DNA from: CAZDFU01 sp964504985
GTDB taxonomy: Bacteria > Patescibacteriota > Microgenomatia > Daviesbacterales > UBA10151
DNA length: 30,175 nt
Direction: 5' to 3'
Assembly (NCBI GenBank): GCA_964504985.1
Contig: CAZDFU010000012.1
Span: 1 to 30,175 of the forward strand
The notes beneath the pieces are model-generated. The model was not told the DNA's origin. It was given only the letters and a program-made list of their open reading frames with translations, and did no database searches. Shown piece after piece: positions 1 through 6,701 of the stretch. The position numbers were made by a program, and so were the translations under genes. Within the stretch, counting starts at the first letter, position 1, and the number at the start of each line of letters is the position of its first letter.

Positions 1-43
1 TTAAGGCAGAAAGGAAGATAACAAGGACAGAAAGTTTTTTCAT
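1..43 (-). CDS. N-terminus of a probable secreted or membrane protein (partial)
   Basis: On the minus strand an ATG at 43 opens a reading frame that runs off the window edge. It encodes about 14 residues beginning MKKLSVLVIFLSAL, which looks like the start of a signal peptide: two lysines, then a hydrophobic run. A GGAG Shine-Dalgarno lies 8 nt upstream and a good promoter (72-101) faces it. Nothing can be said of the mature protein. It is divergent from rpsB. Confidence 0.55.
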   Translation of the reverse strand, partial: MKKLSVLVIFLSAL

Positions 44-71
44 TTAAATACTCCAGCTACTTACTTAATCC

Positions 72-101
72 AGTATAGATAGTTTTTTTGCATAATGTCA
101 A
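72..101 (-). promoter_or_regulatory. sigma-70-type promoter for the divergent secreted-protein gene
   Basis: Read on the minus strand: TTGACA-N18-TATACT (-35 at 96-101, -10 at 72-77). The 5' UTR would be about 25 nt and carries a GGAG ribosome site before the ATG at 43. Confidence 0.6.
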
Positions 102-142
102 AGGAATTACTATTAAAGCCAGCGCAGTTACAATTTTAACGG

Positions 143-171
143 TTGATTTATCCTGACTAGACTGTTAAAAT
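143..171 (+). promoter_or_regulatory. promoter of the rpsB operon
   Basis: TTGATT-N17-TAAAAT (143-148 and 166-171). Transcription would start near 178, giving a leader of about 85 nt that holds the structured element at 190-260. This contrasts with the many units in this window whose -10 abuts the start codon. Confidence 0.6.
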
Positions 172-189
172 ACCAAGCTATTACACACT

Positions 190-260
190 CATAGTTTAAG
201 TCTCTGTAGCCACAAACTATGAGGAGGATGAGCGAAGCTTCAACTTCGTTGTAAGAGACT
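190..260 (+). promoter_or_regulatory. candidate structured rpsB leader (pseudoknot)
   Basis: Three complementary blocks are visible. An 8-bp stem pairs 190-197 (CATAGTTT) with 214-221 (AAACTATG). Its loop bases 199-205 (AGTCTCT) are perfectly complementary to 254-260 (AGAGACT), just before the ATG at 263, so an H-type pseudoknot can form. Between them lies a 7-bp hairpin, 231-237 with 244-250. A strong AGGAGG at 222-227 sits between the first stem and this hairpin, 35 nt from the start codon in linear distance. S2 leaders with pseudoknots are known in gammaproteobacteria (t44/rpsB leader); that this one is autoregulatory is inference. Confidence 0.45.
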
Positions 261-262
261 AT

Positions 263-1117
263 ATGTATAAGATACCAACATTACAGGAACTTTTAGAAGC
301 TGGTGTTCATTTTGGACACCAAGTTAGGCGTGGTCATCCAAGGATGAAGCCCTATATTTATGGAGCCAGAGAAGGCGTGCATATTCTTGATCTTACCCAA
401 TCAGAAAAATACCTGAAAGAAGCCTGTGAAATGGTATATAACTTAGGGAAAGATGGTAAGGTTCTGCTTTTTGTAGGTACTAAAAAACAAGCCAGGCCGA
501 TTATAGAAGAATTAGCAAAAGGACTGGCAGCACCATTTCTAATAGAACGGTGGATGGGTGGATTTTTGACTAATTTTGAGCAAATGCAAAAAAGAATTAC
601 TCTTTTAAAAGATTTAAAAGAACAAAAAGAAAAAGGCCTGCTCTCCAAATATACGAAAAAAGAACAACTACTTCTTGATAGAAAGATGGATAAACTATAC
701 AAGGATTTCAGGGGAGTTATGGATTTAAAAAAATTACCAGATGCAATCTTTGTAATTGATGCAGTCTCAGACAATATAGCTATTAGGGAAGCAAATAGGT
801 TGGGAATACAAATTGTGGCAATTGCAGATACAAATTGTAATGTGTCAGAAATAGCTTATCCAATTCCAGGAAATGATGATGCCATAAAATCTATTAAAAT
901 ATTAGCTATGACAGTAGCAGGAGCATATGAAGAGGGCAAAAAAGAGGCAGGAAAAGCTGCAGAAAAAGAGGCTAAAAGAGTGGAAAAAGCTGCCTTGGTT
1001 AAAAACGGAGAGAGGAATGAAGAAGAAGTTGATGAAAAGTTAAAAGAGGAAGTGGCAGCAGCAGAAGAAATGGTTGAGAAAAAGGCGGTTAAAGATTCAG
1101 AAAGAATAGTAGAGTAA
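263..1117 (+). CDS. rpsB: 30S ribosomal protein S2
   Basis: This is a structural protein of the small ribosomal subunit. The N-terminus (LLEAGVHFGHQVRRGHPRMK) and the segment around RWMGGFLTNF are the classic S2 signatures, as is the later DAIFVIDAVSDNIAIREANRLGI block. At 284 aa it is longer than typical S2 (about 240-260); the last 60 or so residues are a Lys/Glu/Ala-rich, probably helical tail. It heads the rpsB-tsf-frr-rseP unit and tsf follows after 6 nt. The ATG at 263 is preceded by no close ribosome site; the nearest is AGGAGG at 222-227, across a predicted hairpin. Confidence 0.97.
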   Translation: MYKIPTLQELLEAGVHFGHQVRRGHPRMKPYIYGAREGVHILDLTQSEKYLKEACEMVYNLGKDGKVLLFVGTKKQARPIIEELAKGLAAPFLIERWMGGFLTNFEQMQKRITLLKDLKEQKEKGLLSKYTKKEQLLLDRKMDKLYKDFRGVMDLKKLPDAIFVIDAVSDNIAIREANRLGIQIVAIADTNCNVSEIAYPIPGNDDAIKSIKILAMTVAGAYEEGKKEAGKAAEKEAKRVEKAALVKNGERNEEEVDEKLKEEVAAAEEMVEKKAVKDSERIVE

Positions 1118-1123
1118 GGGGAT

Positions 1124-1573
1124 ATGGATATAAAAGACATTAAAAGATTAAGAGAAGAAACAGGAGCTGGGATTGCTGATTGTAAAGAAGCCCTAAAAGA
1201 AGCTGAGGGAAATTTGGAAAAAGCTAAGGACTGGTTGAAGAAAAAGGGACTGGATAAAGCAGTTTCTAAGGGAGGGCGGGAAGTGAGAGCTGGATTTGTA
1301 GAAACCTATTCCCATGGCGGTAAAGTCGGAGTAATAGTGGAATTACTTTGTGAGACAGATTTTGTGGCAAGAACTGAGGATTTTAAAAGTTTAGCTCATG
1401 AACTTGTTTTACAAATTGCTTCTATGAACCCTTCTTCCGTGGAAGACCTATTAACCCAAGAGTATGTTAGGGATAATACTCAAACTGTTGACCAACTGGT
1501 TAAATCAGTTTCTGGAAAGTTAGGCGAGAATATACAAATAGGCAGGTTTGAGAGAGTTGCCTTAGGAGAATAA
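1124..1573 (+). CDS. tsf: Elongation factor Ts (short form)
   Basis: EF-Ts is the guanine nucleotide exchange factor that recycles EF-Tu-GDP. Residues 1-50 form the UBA-like N-terminal domain (IKRLREETGAGIADCKEAL), and the EF-Tu-contacting TDFVAR motif is at residues 78-83. Only one core subdomain follows, so the protein is 149 aa against about 280 in E. coli; it is comparable to other short EF-Ts forms. It starts 6 nt after rpsB and ends just before frr, with pyrH missing from its usual place next door. Confidence 0.95.
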   Translation: MDIKDIKRLREETGAGIADCKEALKEAEGNLEKAKDWLKKKGLDKAVSKGGREVRAGFVETYSHGGKVGVIVELLCETDFVARTEDFKSLAHELVLQIASMNPSSVEDLLTQEYVRDNTQTVDQLVKSVSGKLGENIQIGRFERVALGE

Positions 1574-1578
1574 ATCCA

Positions 1579-2133
1579 GTGGATCCAGTACTGACCCAAC
1601 CATCTGAAAAGATTGAACAAGCCCTGCACCATTTTAAAGTGGAAATTGCTGGTATCAGGGCTGGCAGAGCGAGTCCTTCTTTAATTGAAAATATTCTGGT
1701 TGAGGCTTATGGATCAAAAATGAAACTTGTGGAGGTGGGTAATATTTCTGTTCCGCAACCTACTTTACTGACAGTCCAGGTTTGGGATGTTTCTATCTTA
1801 CAAAATGTTATAAAAGCTATTCAGGAAGCTAATTTAGGTCTCAATCCTTCAAATGAAGGTAACCTGATCCGCTTACCAATACCGCCATTAACCAGTGAAA
1901 GAAGGGAAGAATTTATTAAGCTGCTTCATCAAAAAATGGAAGAGGTAAGGGTAGAATTAAGACAAATCAGACAGGATTTCCGGAATAATTGGAAGCAGGA
2001 ATCAGAAAATGGGCAGTATGGTGAAGATGAATTTTTCAGGAGGGAAAAAATATTACAGGAGCTAATAGATAAAAAGATGGCGGAAATTGAGCAGTTTGGA
2101 AAAGCAAAAGAAGAAGAGTTAACGCAAATATGA
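1579..2133 (+). CDS. frr: Ribosome recycling factor
   Basis: RRF works with EF-G to split post-termination ribosomes. The 184-aa length is typical, and the conserved IRAGRASPSLIENILVEAYG segment and the LPIPPLTSERREEFIKLLHQ block are plain. The start is a GTG at 1579, chosen because AGGAG lies about 9 nt upstream and the N-terminus then matches the family. Its TGA overlaps the next gene's ATG (ATGA), so it is probably translationally coupled to rseP. Confidence 0.96.
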   Translation: MDPVLTQPSEKIEQALHHFKVEIAGIRAGRASPSLIENILVEAYGSKMKLVEVGNISVPQPTLLTVQVWDVSILQNVIKAIQEANLGLNPSNEGNLIRLPIPPLTSERREEFIKLLHQKMEEVRVELRQIRQDFRNNWKQESENGQYGEDEFFRREKILQELIDKKMAEIEQFGKAKEEELTQI

Positions 2134-3218
2134 TAATTTCCATAATTATTTTCATATTTACATTACTGGTTTTAGTCCTGATCCATGAGTTTGGTCATTT
2201 TTTGATGGCTAAAAAATTTGGTATTAAAGTTGAGGAATTTGGGTTTGGAATCCCTCCCAAAGTTTGGGGTAAGAAAATTGGCGGGACAATATTCTCTTTA
2301 AATGCCCTGCCTTTAGGCGGATTTGTCAGGCTCTTAGGAGAAGATTCCTCAGATAAAAATATTTTGAAAAATCCCAGATCTTTTGCAGCACAATCATCCT
2401 GGAAAAGAATATTGGTAGTTGTTGCAGGAGTGGCAATGAACCTGTTTTTAGCATGGACTATTTTCTATGCAGTTATTATTTATCAAAACTTTAGAATAAT
2501 CTATCCAACAGCAGAGCCGGCAGCATTTGTTGGCAGATTGGAAAAAGATTTCCCGGCAGAAAAATCAGGAATAAAGGTTGGAGATAGAGTTGTAAAAGTG
2601 GATGGTAAAGAGGTGAAAGAGTTTGAGGATGCCAGAAGTTTTATAAAAGAGAAGCAAGGTCAACCAGTAGAATTAACTATTGCCGATATTGAAGGACAAA
2701 ACCCAAAAACAATAACCATTACCCCCAAAAAAGTTGAAGGTGGAGATTTTTTGGTGGGGATTGGTTTTAGTCCATTAGCTATAAAACAATACGGGAGTAT
2801 ATCTGAAAAAATATTTTCCGGCATAACTTACTCTGGGGATTTAACCAAAGCTACATTTGCGGGTTTGGGCAAGCTTGGTCAGGATATAGTGACAGGAAAT
2901 ATTAAAAAAGCCTCAGAATCTGTCAGTGGTCCTGTGGGCTTGGCTATTGTAAGTAATAATATACTAAGCGAAGGAGTAAAGGCTGCCCCATTTTATCTTT
3001 GGTTTGTGGGAGTAATCTCTCTGACTCTTGCTATTTTTAATGTATTACCTATCCCTGCTTTAGATGGAGGAAGATTAATGTTTTTAATAATTGAGGCTAT
3101 AACTAAGAAAAAAGTTAGACCAGACGTGGAAGCATTGATTCATCAAATAGGTTTTGCGCTTCTTTTGGCTTTAGCATTTTTAATCACCTATTCAGATATC
3201 TCCAAGCAAATACGCTGA
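2130..3218 (+). CDS. rseP: RIP site-2 zinc metalloprotease (RseP/MlaM-like)
   Basis: This is an intramembrane metalloprotease that cleaves transmembrane substrates such as anti-sigma factors or remnant signal peptides. The first transmembrane helix carries HEFGH (H19, E20, H23), the zinc site. One PDZ domain lies at about residues 125-200 (DFPAEKSGIKVGDRVVKVDG), and the second catalytic motif is NVLPIPALDGGRL in the C-terminal membrane segments. The size (362 aa) and single PDZ match Gram-positive and CPR forms rather than the two-PDZ E. coli protein. It overlaps frr by 4 nt; linkage to frr is common in bacteria. Confidence 0.95.
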   Translation: MIISIIIFIFTLLVLVLIHEFGHFLMAKKFGIKVEEFGFGIPPKVWGKKIGGTIFSLNALPLGGFVRLLGEDSSDKNILKNPRSFAAQSSWKRILVVVAGVAMNLFLAWTIFYAVIIYQNFRIIYPTAEPAAFVGRLEKDFPAEKSGIKVGDRVVKVDGKEVKEFEDARSFIKEKQGQPVELTIADIEGQNPKTITITPKKVEGGDFLVGIGFSPLAIKQYGSISEKIFSGITYSGDLTKATFAGLGKLGQDIVTGNIKKASESVSGPVGLAIVSNNILSEGVKAAPFYLWFVGVISLTLAIFNVLPIPALDGGRLMFLIIEAITKKKVRPDVEALIHQIGFALLLALAFLITYSDISKQIR

Positions 3219-3221
3219 AAT

Positions 3222-3271
3222 TAATTAATGTATCTCATTAAGAGTAATGTAATATGGTATAATTAATGTAT
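3222..3271 (+). promoter_or_regulatory. promoter and candidate operator of the toxin-antitoxin pair
   Basis: An extended -10, TGGTATAAT, ends at 3263, only 9 nt before the antitoxin ATG at 3273, so the mRNA is probably leaderless or nearly so. A 12-bp direct repeat, TAATTAATGTAT, occurs at 3222-3233 and 3260-3271, the second copy overlapping the -10. Between them lies CATTA-AGAG-TAATG (3236-3249). AbrB-type antitoxins usually repress their own promoter; these repeats are natural operator candidates, which is inference. Confidence 0.5.
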
Positions 3272-3272
3272 T

Positions 3273-3527
3273 ATGACATATACAGTATCAGTTACCTCAC
3301 AAGGTCAGATCAGTATCCCGGCTAAAATACGAAGAGATCTAGGTTTAGATAAAACTAGGCAAGCAATAGTTTCACAAGAGGATGGTAAAATTATCGTTAA
3401 GCCAGTTAGGGATTTTCTGGATCTTGGGGGATCTTTAAAAACAACTAAGAAGCCTTTATCTAACAGAGAGTTACATGAATTTGTAGCTCAAGCTATGGCT
3501 GATGAGTATGCCAAGAAAAATAAATGA
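3273..3527 (+). CDS. AbrB/MazE-type antitoxin
   Basis: The first 45 residues are a SpoVT/AbrB swapped-hairpin DNA-binding domain: VTSQGQISIPAKIRRDLGL followed by a hydrophobic strand and GKIIVKPV. The C-terminal half (about residues 50-84) is charged and would be the toxin-binding tail. At 84 aa it has the usual antitoxin length. Its TGA overlaps the ATG of the PIN-domain gene, the standard arrangement of a type II toxin-antitoxin operon. It probably neutralises the toxin and represses the operon. Confidence 0.88.
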   Translation: MTYTVSVTSQGQISIPAKIRRDLGLDKTRQAIVSQEDGKIIVKPVRDFLDLGGSLKTTKKPLSNRELHEFVAQAMADEYAKKNK

Positions 3528-3916
3528 CCTCTTTTATAGTCGATACAAACGCGTTTTTGAGGTTTATACTTAATGATATCCCTAGTCAGAAAGAGCGATT
3601 CGGAGAGATTTTACACAAAGCAAAAAAATCAGAAATTGTTCTTCTAGTCCCACAAATAATCATATTTGAGATTGATTTTGCACTTGAAAAATATTATGGA
3701 TTTTCCAAACAGGAAGTAGTTGATAAATTACAAACCATAGTTGATATGCCTTATTTTAAGATGCAAGAACGGGATATTTTAAGAAGTGCACTCATACTAT
3801 ACGTACAGAATAATTTATCTTTAGTTGATTGTTTTCTTCATGCTAAGGCGCAGGAAGAAGGAATTGAAATTTATACATTTGATAAAGCCTTGCAAAAACT
3901 TCCAAAAAAGCTATAA
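3524..3916 (+). CDS. PIN-domain ribonuclease toxin (VapC-like)
   Basis: This is a probable Mg-dependent endoribonuclease of the PIN family. The four acidic metal ligands are in place: D7 (IVDTNAFLR), E49 (IIFEIDFAL), D102 (SLVDCFLHA) and D120 (YTFDKAL). The 130-aa length is typical of VapC. It overlaps the AbrB-type antitoxin by 4 nt. Its 3' end contains the promoter for the downstream T-box unit. Substrate RNA cannot be inferred. Confidence 0.87.
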   Translation: MTSFIVDTNAFLRFILNDIPSQKERFGEILHKAKKSEIVLLVPQIIIFEIDFALEKYYGFSKQEVVDKLQTIVDMPYFKMQERDILRSALILYVQNNLSLVDCFLHAKAQEEGIEIYTFDKALQKLPKKL

Positions 3917-3917
3917 T
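3890..3917 (+). promoter_or_regulatory. promoter of the T-box/kinase/proS unit
   Basis: TTGCAA-N16-TATAAT (-35 at 3890-3895, -10 at 3912-3917), overlapping the end of the PIN toxin gene. Transcription would start near 3924-3926, giving a leader of about 260 nt. Confidence 0.6.
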
Positions 3918-3924
3918 ATAAATT

Positions 3925-4187
3925 ATAAGCGGAGCTTGCGGGCTTCGCCCTAAAAGCTTTGAAAGAGATTCCTACTCTTTCGGTCGCCCAAAAGGCAGGC
4001 CAGGCTGGGTGCGATAGAGAAGTTTGACTTTTCGATAAGCATACACGGAAAGCCCAACCGTAAATTGGGACGCTGATATTTTTTACTAAAAGTCAGCTGG
4101 TAAGGTTAAAATAGTGATGTTTTAACAAAACAAGGTGGTAACACGGTCAATAAGCACCGTCCTTGAGATTAAGGAGGTGCTTTTTTA
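3925..4187 (+). ncRNA. T-box leader (probably tRNA-Pro sensing)
   Basis: The 3' part has the T-box antiterminator layout: AAGG (4132-4135), a bulge beginning UGGU (4136-4139), CGG (4144-4146), then the complementary CCG (4157-4159) and CCTT (4161-4164). UGGU would pair with the ACCA end of an uncharged tRNA, implying discriminator A, as in bacterial tRNA-Pro. A stem just upstream (GTTAAAA/TTTTAAC, about 4105-4125) fits stem III, and others lie further 5'. A competing terminator follows at 4152-4186. The genes controlled, ProB-like kinase and proS, point to proline, like B. subtilis proBA. I could not fold stem I; a CCT at 3971-3973 in a hairpin loop (stem 3961-3967/3975-3981) is only a tentative specifier. 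Confidence 0.8.
4152..4186 (+). terminator. T-box conditional terminator that also contains the ribosome binding site
   Basis: AAGCACC-G-TCCTT (4152-4164) pairs with AAGGA-GGTGCTT (4171-4182), followed by a run of T to 4186. The right arm is itself a near-perfect Shine-Dalgarno, AAGGAGGTG at 4171-4179, 8 nt before the GTG start at 4188. The same hairpin could therefore end transcription or hide the ribosome site. The left arm shares CCG and CCTT with the antiterminator, so the two are exclusive. Confidence 0.8.
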
Positions 4188-4946
4188 GTGGAAAAAATGA
4201 TAGTAAAAATTGGCACAAGTGTAATTGTCAAAAATGGTAATGGGCTTGATTTGCCATTTATGGATGATATTGCCAGACAAATAAGTTATGTTAGAAAAAA
4301 ATATAATACACAAGTGGTACTAGTTAGTTCTGGAGCCATAGGTAGCGGTAGAGTGCTTGTACCTGATTTAGAAAGTACTGTTGTTAATAAACAAGTTGCA
4401 GCTATTTTTGGCCAGCCAGAATTGATGGATGGCTGGAGAAGGGCATTTGCTAAAGAAGAGATGTTAGCAGGTGAGGCTCTATTAAAAGATGAAGATATCG
4501 GTAATTTTAGAAGCCCTCTTTTAATAGCAGAAAAATATGGAGCAGTAGTAGTTAATGGGCCAGATGCTGCATATGATCCTACAACAGAAGAGCAGATACT
4601 GTCTGTTGATAATGATAGATTGGCTAGATCTATTGCCTATATTATTGGTGCTAGAACTTTATTAATGCTGACTGAAAGGCCAGGAATTTTAGATAAATAT
4701 GATCAGATAATTGAGCAGATCGCAGCTCTTGAGGATCTAGAAAGAATAGTGTATTTTGAAAAAAATACAAATGGTACAGGCGGGGCGCAGTCCAAGGTTT
4801 TGGAAGCAAGAAAATTTTTAACGGATGTTACTAAAGTTGCCTATATTGCAGGAGCTAGAGTACAAGATGTTATAGTAAGAATAGCAAGAGGTGAAAGGGC
4901 GGGTACTAAGGTAACCTTTCCTTTACAAGGATTTTTTAATATTTAA
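4188..4946 (+). CDS. Amino-acid kinase, glutamate 5-kinase-like (no PUA domain)
   Basis: The amino-acid kinase fold of the ProB type is recognisable: VKIGTSVI at the N-terminus, VVLVSSGAIGSG (residues 43-54), DND at 141-143 and GTGG at 196-199 with K203. Glutamate 5-kinase phosphorylates glutamate in the first step of proline synthesis. The protein is only 252 aa and lacks the PUA domain of E. coli ProB; the middle (residues 65-135) is divergent. No proA is nearby. GTG 4188 is chosen over ATG 4197 because of the spacing from AAGGAGGTG. The T-box upstream and proS 2 nt downstream support a proline-linked role; the exact substrate is not certain. Confidence 0.75.
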   Translation: MEKMIVKIGTSVIVKNGNGLDLPFMDDIARQISYVRKKYNTQVVLVSSGAIGSGRVLVPDLESTVVNKQVAAIFGQPELMDGWRRAFAKEEMLAGEALLKDEDIGNFRSPLLIAEKYGAVVVNGPDAAYDPTTEEQILSVDNDRLARSIAYIIGARTLLMLTERPGILDKYDQIIEQIAALEDLERIVYFEKNTNGTGGAQSKVLEARKFLTDVTKVAYIAGARVQDVIVRIARGERAGTKVTFPLQGFFNI

Positions 4947-4948
4947 CT

Positions 4949-6664
4949 ATGAAATATTCAAAGCTTTTTGGAAAGACAATTAAAGATACTCCTAAGGATG
5001 CAGCATTGGCATCTCACAAACTGCTTTACAGGGCTGGATTTATCAGGGAATCAACAGCAGGTAGGTATTATCTGCTGCCTCTCGGATTAAAAGTCCAACA
5101 AAAAATCCAGCAGGTTATTAAAAAGGAAATGGATAAAGCTGGTGCACAAGAAATGATAACACCAGTTTTGCACCCTAAAGCTTTATGGGAAGAAACTAAC
5201 AGAACAAATTCTGTTGGGTTTGAGTTGATGAGTATTAAAGACAGGAATGAATTTGAATTTGTTTTGGGTGGGACAGCTGAGGAGATGTTGGTTGATTTAG
5301 TCAGAAAATTTCAAATAAGTTATAAAGATTTACCTTTTAATTTATATCAATTTTCCTCAAAGTTTAGAGATGAACTAAGGGCAAGAGGAGGGCTTTTAAG
5401 AGTCAGGGAATTTGTGATGAAGGATGCTTATTCATTTCATCCAACAGAGGAAGATTTTAAGAAAGAATATGAGAACATGAAAAATACATATTCTGCTATT
5501 TTTAAAAAGCTGGGCCTCCAAACTGAGGTAGTTGAGTCTGATAACGGTTATATTGGGGGAGATTACTGCCACGAATTTGTAGTGGAATCTGAAATAGGGG
5601 AAAGCAGGTATTTAACTAATGGCCAGGGTTACAATGCCCATGAAGATGTAGCAAAATTTATACCTGACAAGAAAAATATTAATGAAGAAGAAAAGCCTTT
5701 AAAAGAAGTTGAGGCAGTCAGGGGTAAAACCATGGAGGATGGTGTAAAGCTTCACAAACTACCTCTTTGGCAGCAGATAAAAGATGTTTTATTTGTTGAT
5801 GAAAATGGCAGATTTATTTTAGCAATTATCAGAGGGGATTTTGATGTAAATGAAGTAAAACTAAAGCATGTTGTTAAAGTCTACCAGCTGCGTCATGCAA
5901 CAGAGGAAGAAATAAGAGAAAAGATTCATTCAGAGCCAGGATTTATCTCACCTGTTGGTATAAAAGATATTGTCAAAAAGGGTCTAGAGCTTATTATTGT
6001 TGCTGATGAGACTTTATCAACCATCAAAAATGCCTATGGCGGGGCAAATAAAAAGCACATAGATTTGTTAAATATGAATATGGGAAGAGACTATAAAGTG
6101 GATATAGTTTCTGATATTGCTTTGGCGAAAGAAGGATGCTTGGCTTTTGATGGAAGCGGGCCCTTAAAGGAAAAAAGAGGGATTGAGGTGGGGAATATTT
6201 TCCAATTAGGTTTTCATTATTCCTCCAAGATGAAGGGGGCAAATTTTAGAGATACAGATGGAAAAGAAAAACCTTACTACATGGGTTGTTATGGTATAGG
6301 GTTGGGAAGGACGCTGGCAACTTTAGTGGAAGTTTACCATGATGATAAAGGGATTATCTGGCCTGAATCTGTGGCTCCATTCCAGGTCCATTTAGTTGGA
6401 CTTGATTTACAAGCGGAAAGCGTGAAGCGTGAAGCGGAAAGAACTTATAAATTACTACAAGCTGAAGGGATTGAAGTTTTATTTGATGATAGGCAGGATT
6501 TATCTGCTGGTGCCAAATTTGCAGATTGTGATTTAATTGGTATTCCTTACAGAGTGGTAGTTTCCAGAAAAACCCAAGATAAATTAGAAATTAAAAAAAG
6601 ATCAGAAAAAGAGACAAAGTTTTTAACTTTGGATCAGGTTATTAAAATAGTAACCGCTAATTGA
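4949..6664 (+). CDS. proS: Prolyl-tRNA synthetase
   Basis: This class II aminoacyl-tRNA synthetase charges tRNA-Pro. The bacterial-type architecture is visible: motif 1 around residues 30-60, motif 2 (FRDELRARGGLLRVREFVMKD), an inserted YbaK-like editing domain at about residues 240-400, motif 3 (MGCYGIGLGRTLATLVE) and a C-terminal anticodon-binding domain. The length of 571 aa is usual. It lies 2 nt after the kinase without its own ribosome site, so it is part of the T-box-controlled unit. A heptamer repeat (6412-6439) is inserted in frame in the anticodon-binding region. Confidence 0.96.
   Translation: MKYSKLFGKTIKDTPKDAALASHKLLYRAGFIRESTAGRYYLLPLGLKVQQKIQQVIKKEMDKAGAQEMITPVLHPKALWEETNRTNSVGFELMSIKDRNEFEFVLGGTAEEMLVDLVRKFQISYKDLPFNLYQFSSKFRDELRARGGLLRVREFVMKDAYSFHPTEEDFKKEYENMKNTYSAIFKKLGLQTEVVESDNGYIGGDYCHEFVVESEIGESRYLTNGQGYNAHEDVAKFIPDKKNINEEEKPLKEVEAVRGKTMEDGVKLHKLPLWQQIKDVLFVDENGRFILAIIRGDFDVNEVKLKHVVKVYQLRHATEEEIREKIHSEPGFISPVGIKDIVKKGLELIIVADETLSTIKNAYGGANKKHIDLLNMNMGRDYKVDIVSDIALAKEGCLAFDGSGPLKEKRGIEVGNIFQLGFHYSSKMKGANFRDTDGKEKPYYMGCYGIGLGRTLATLVEVYHDDKGIIWPESVAPFQVHLVGLDLQAESVKREAERTYKLLQAEGIEVLFDDRQDLSAGAKFADCDLIGIPYRVVVSRKTQDKLEIKKRSEKETKFLTLDQVIKIVTAN
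6412..6439 (+). repeat. heptanucleotide array inside proS
   Basis: Four 7-nt units in a row: AGCGGAA, AGCGTGA, AGCGTGA, AGCGGAA. They encode roughly AESVKREAE at the start of the anticodon-binding domain. The units keep an open frame although 7 is not a multiple of 3. Confidence 0.75.
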
Positions 6665-6689
6665 TTTTAAGCCTCTTTTCTGCTACATT
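6661..6689 (+). promoter_or_regulatory. promoter of the trigger factor unit
   Basis: TTGATT-N17-TACATT, with TGC before the -10 (extended -10). The -35 overlaps the proS stop codon. The -10 ends 12 nt before the ATG at 6702 and no ribosome site follows, so the transcript would be nearly leaderless. Confidence 0.55.
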
Positions 6690-6701
6690 ATTCAGCTAGT
6701 T

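Noticed and set aside
229..255. 8-codon ORF (ATG AGC GAA ... TAA) in the rpsB leader as a leader peptide
   Set aside because: The AGGAGG is only 1 nt from this ATG, too close for normal initiation, and the bases are better explained by the hairpin 231-250.
358..774. Minus-strand ORF of 138 codons inside rpsB
   Set aside because: Fully antisense to a certain gene, Ser/Phe-rich shadow composition, no ribosome site or promoter.
3925..4130. Leader as RNase P RNA, tmRNA, SRP RNA or another riboswitch class
   Set aside because: None of the conserved cores I could recall is present, whereas the T-box antiterminator and terminator are.
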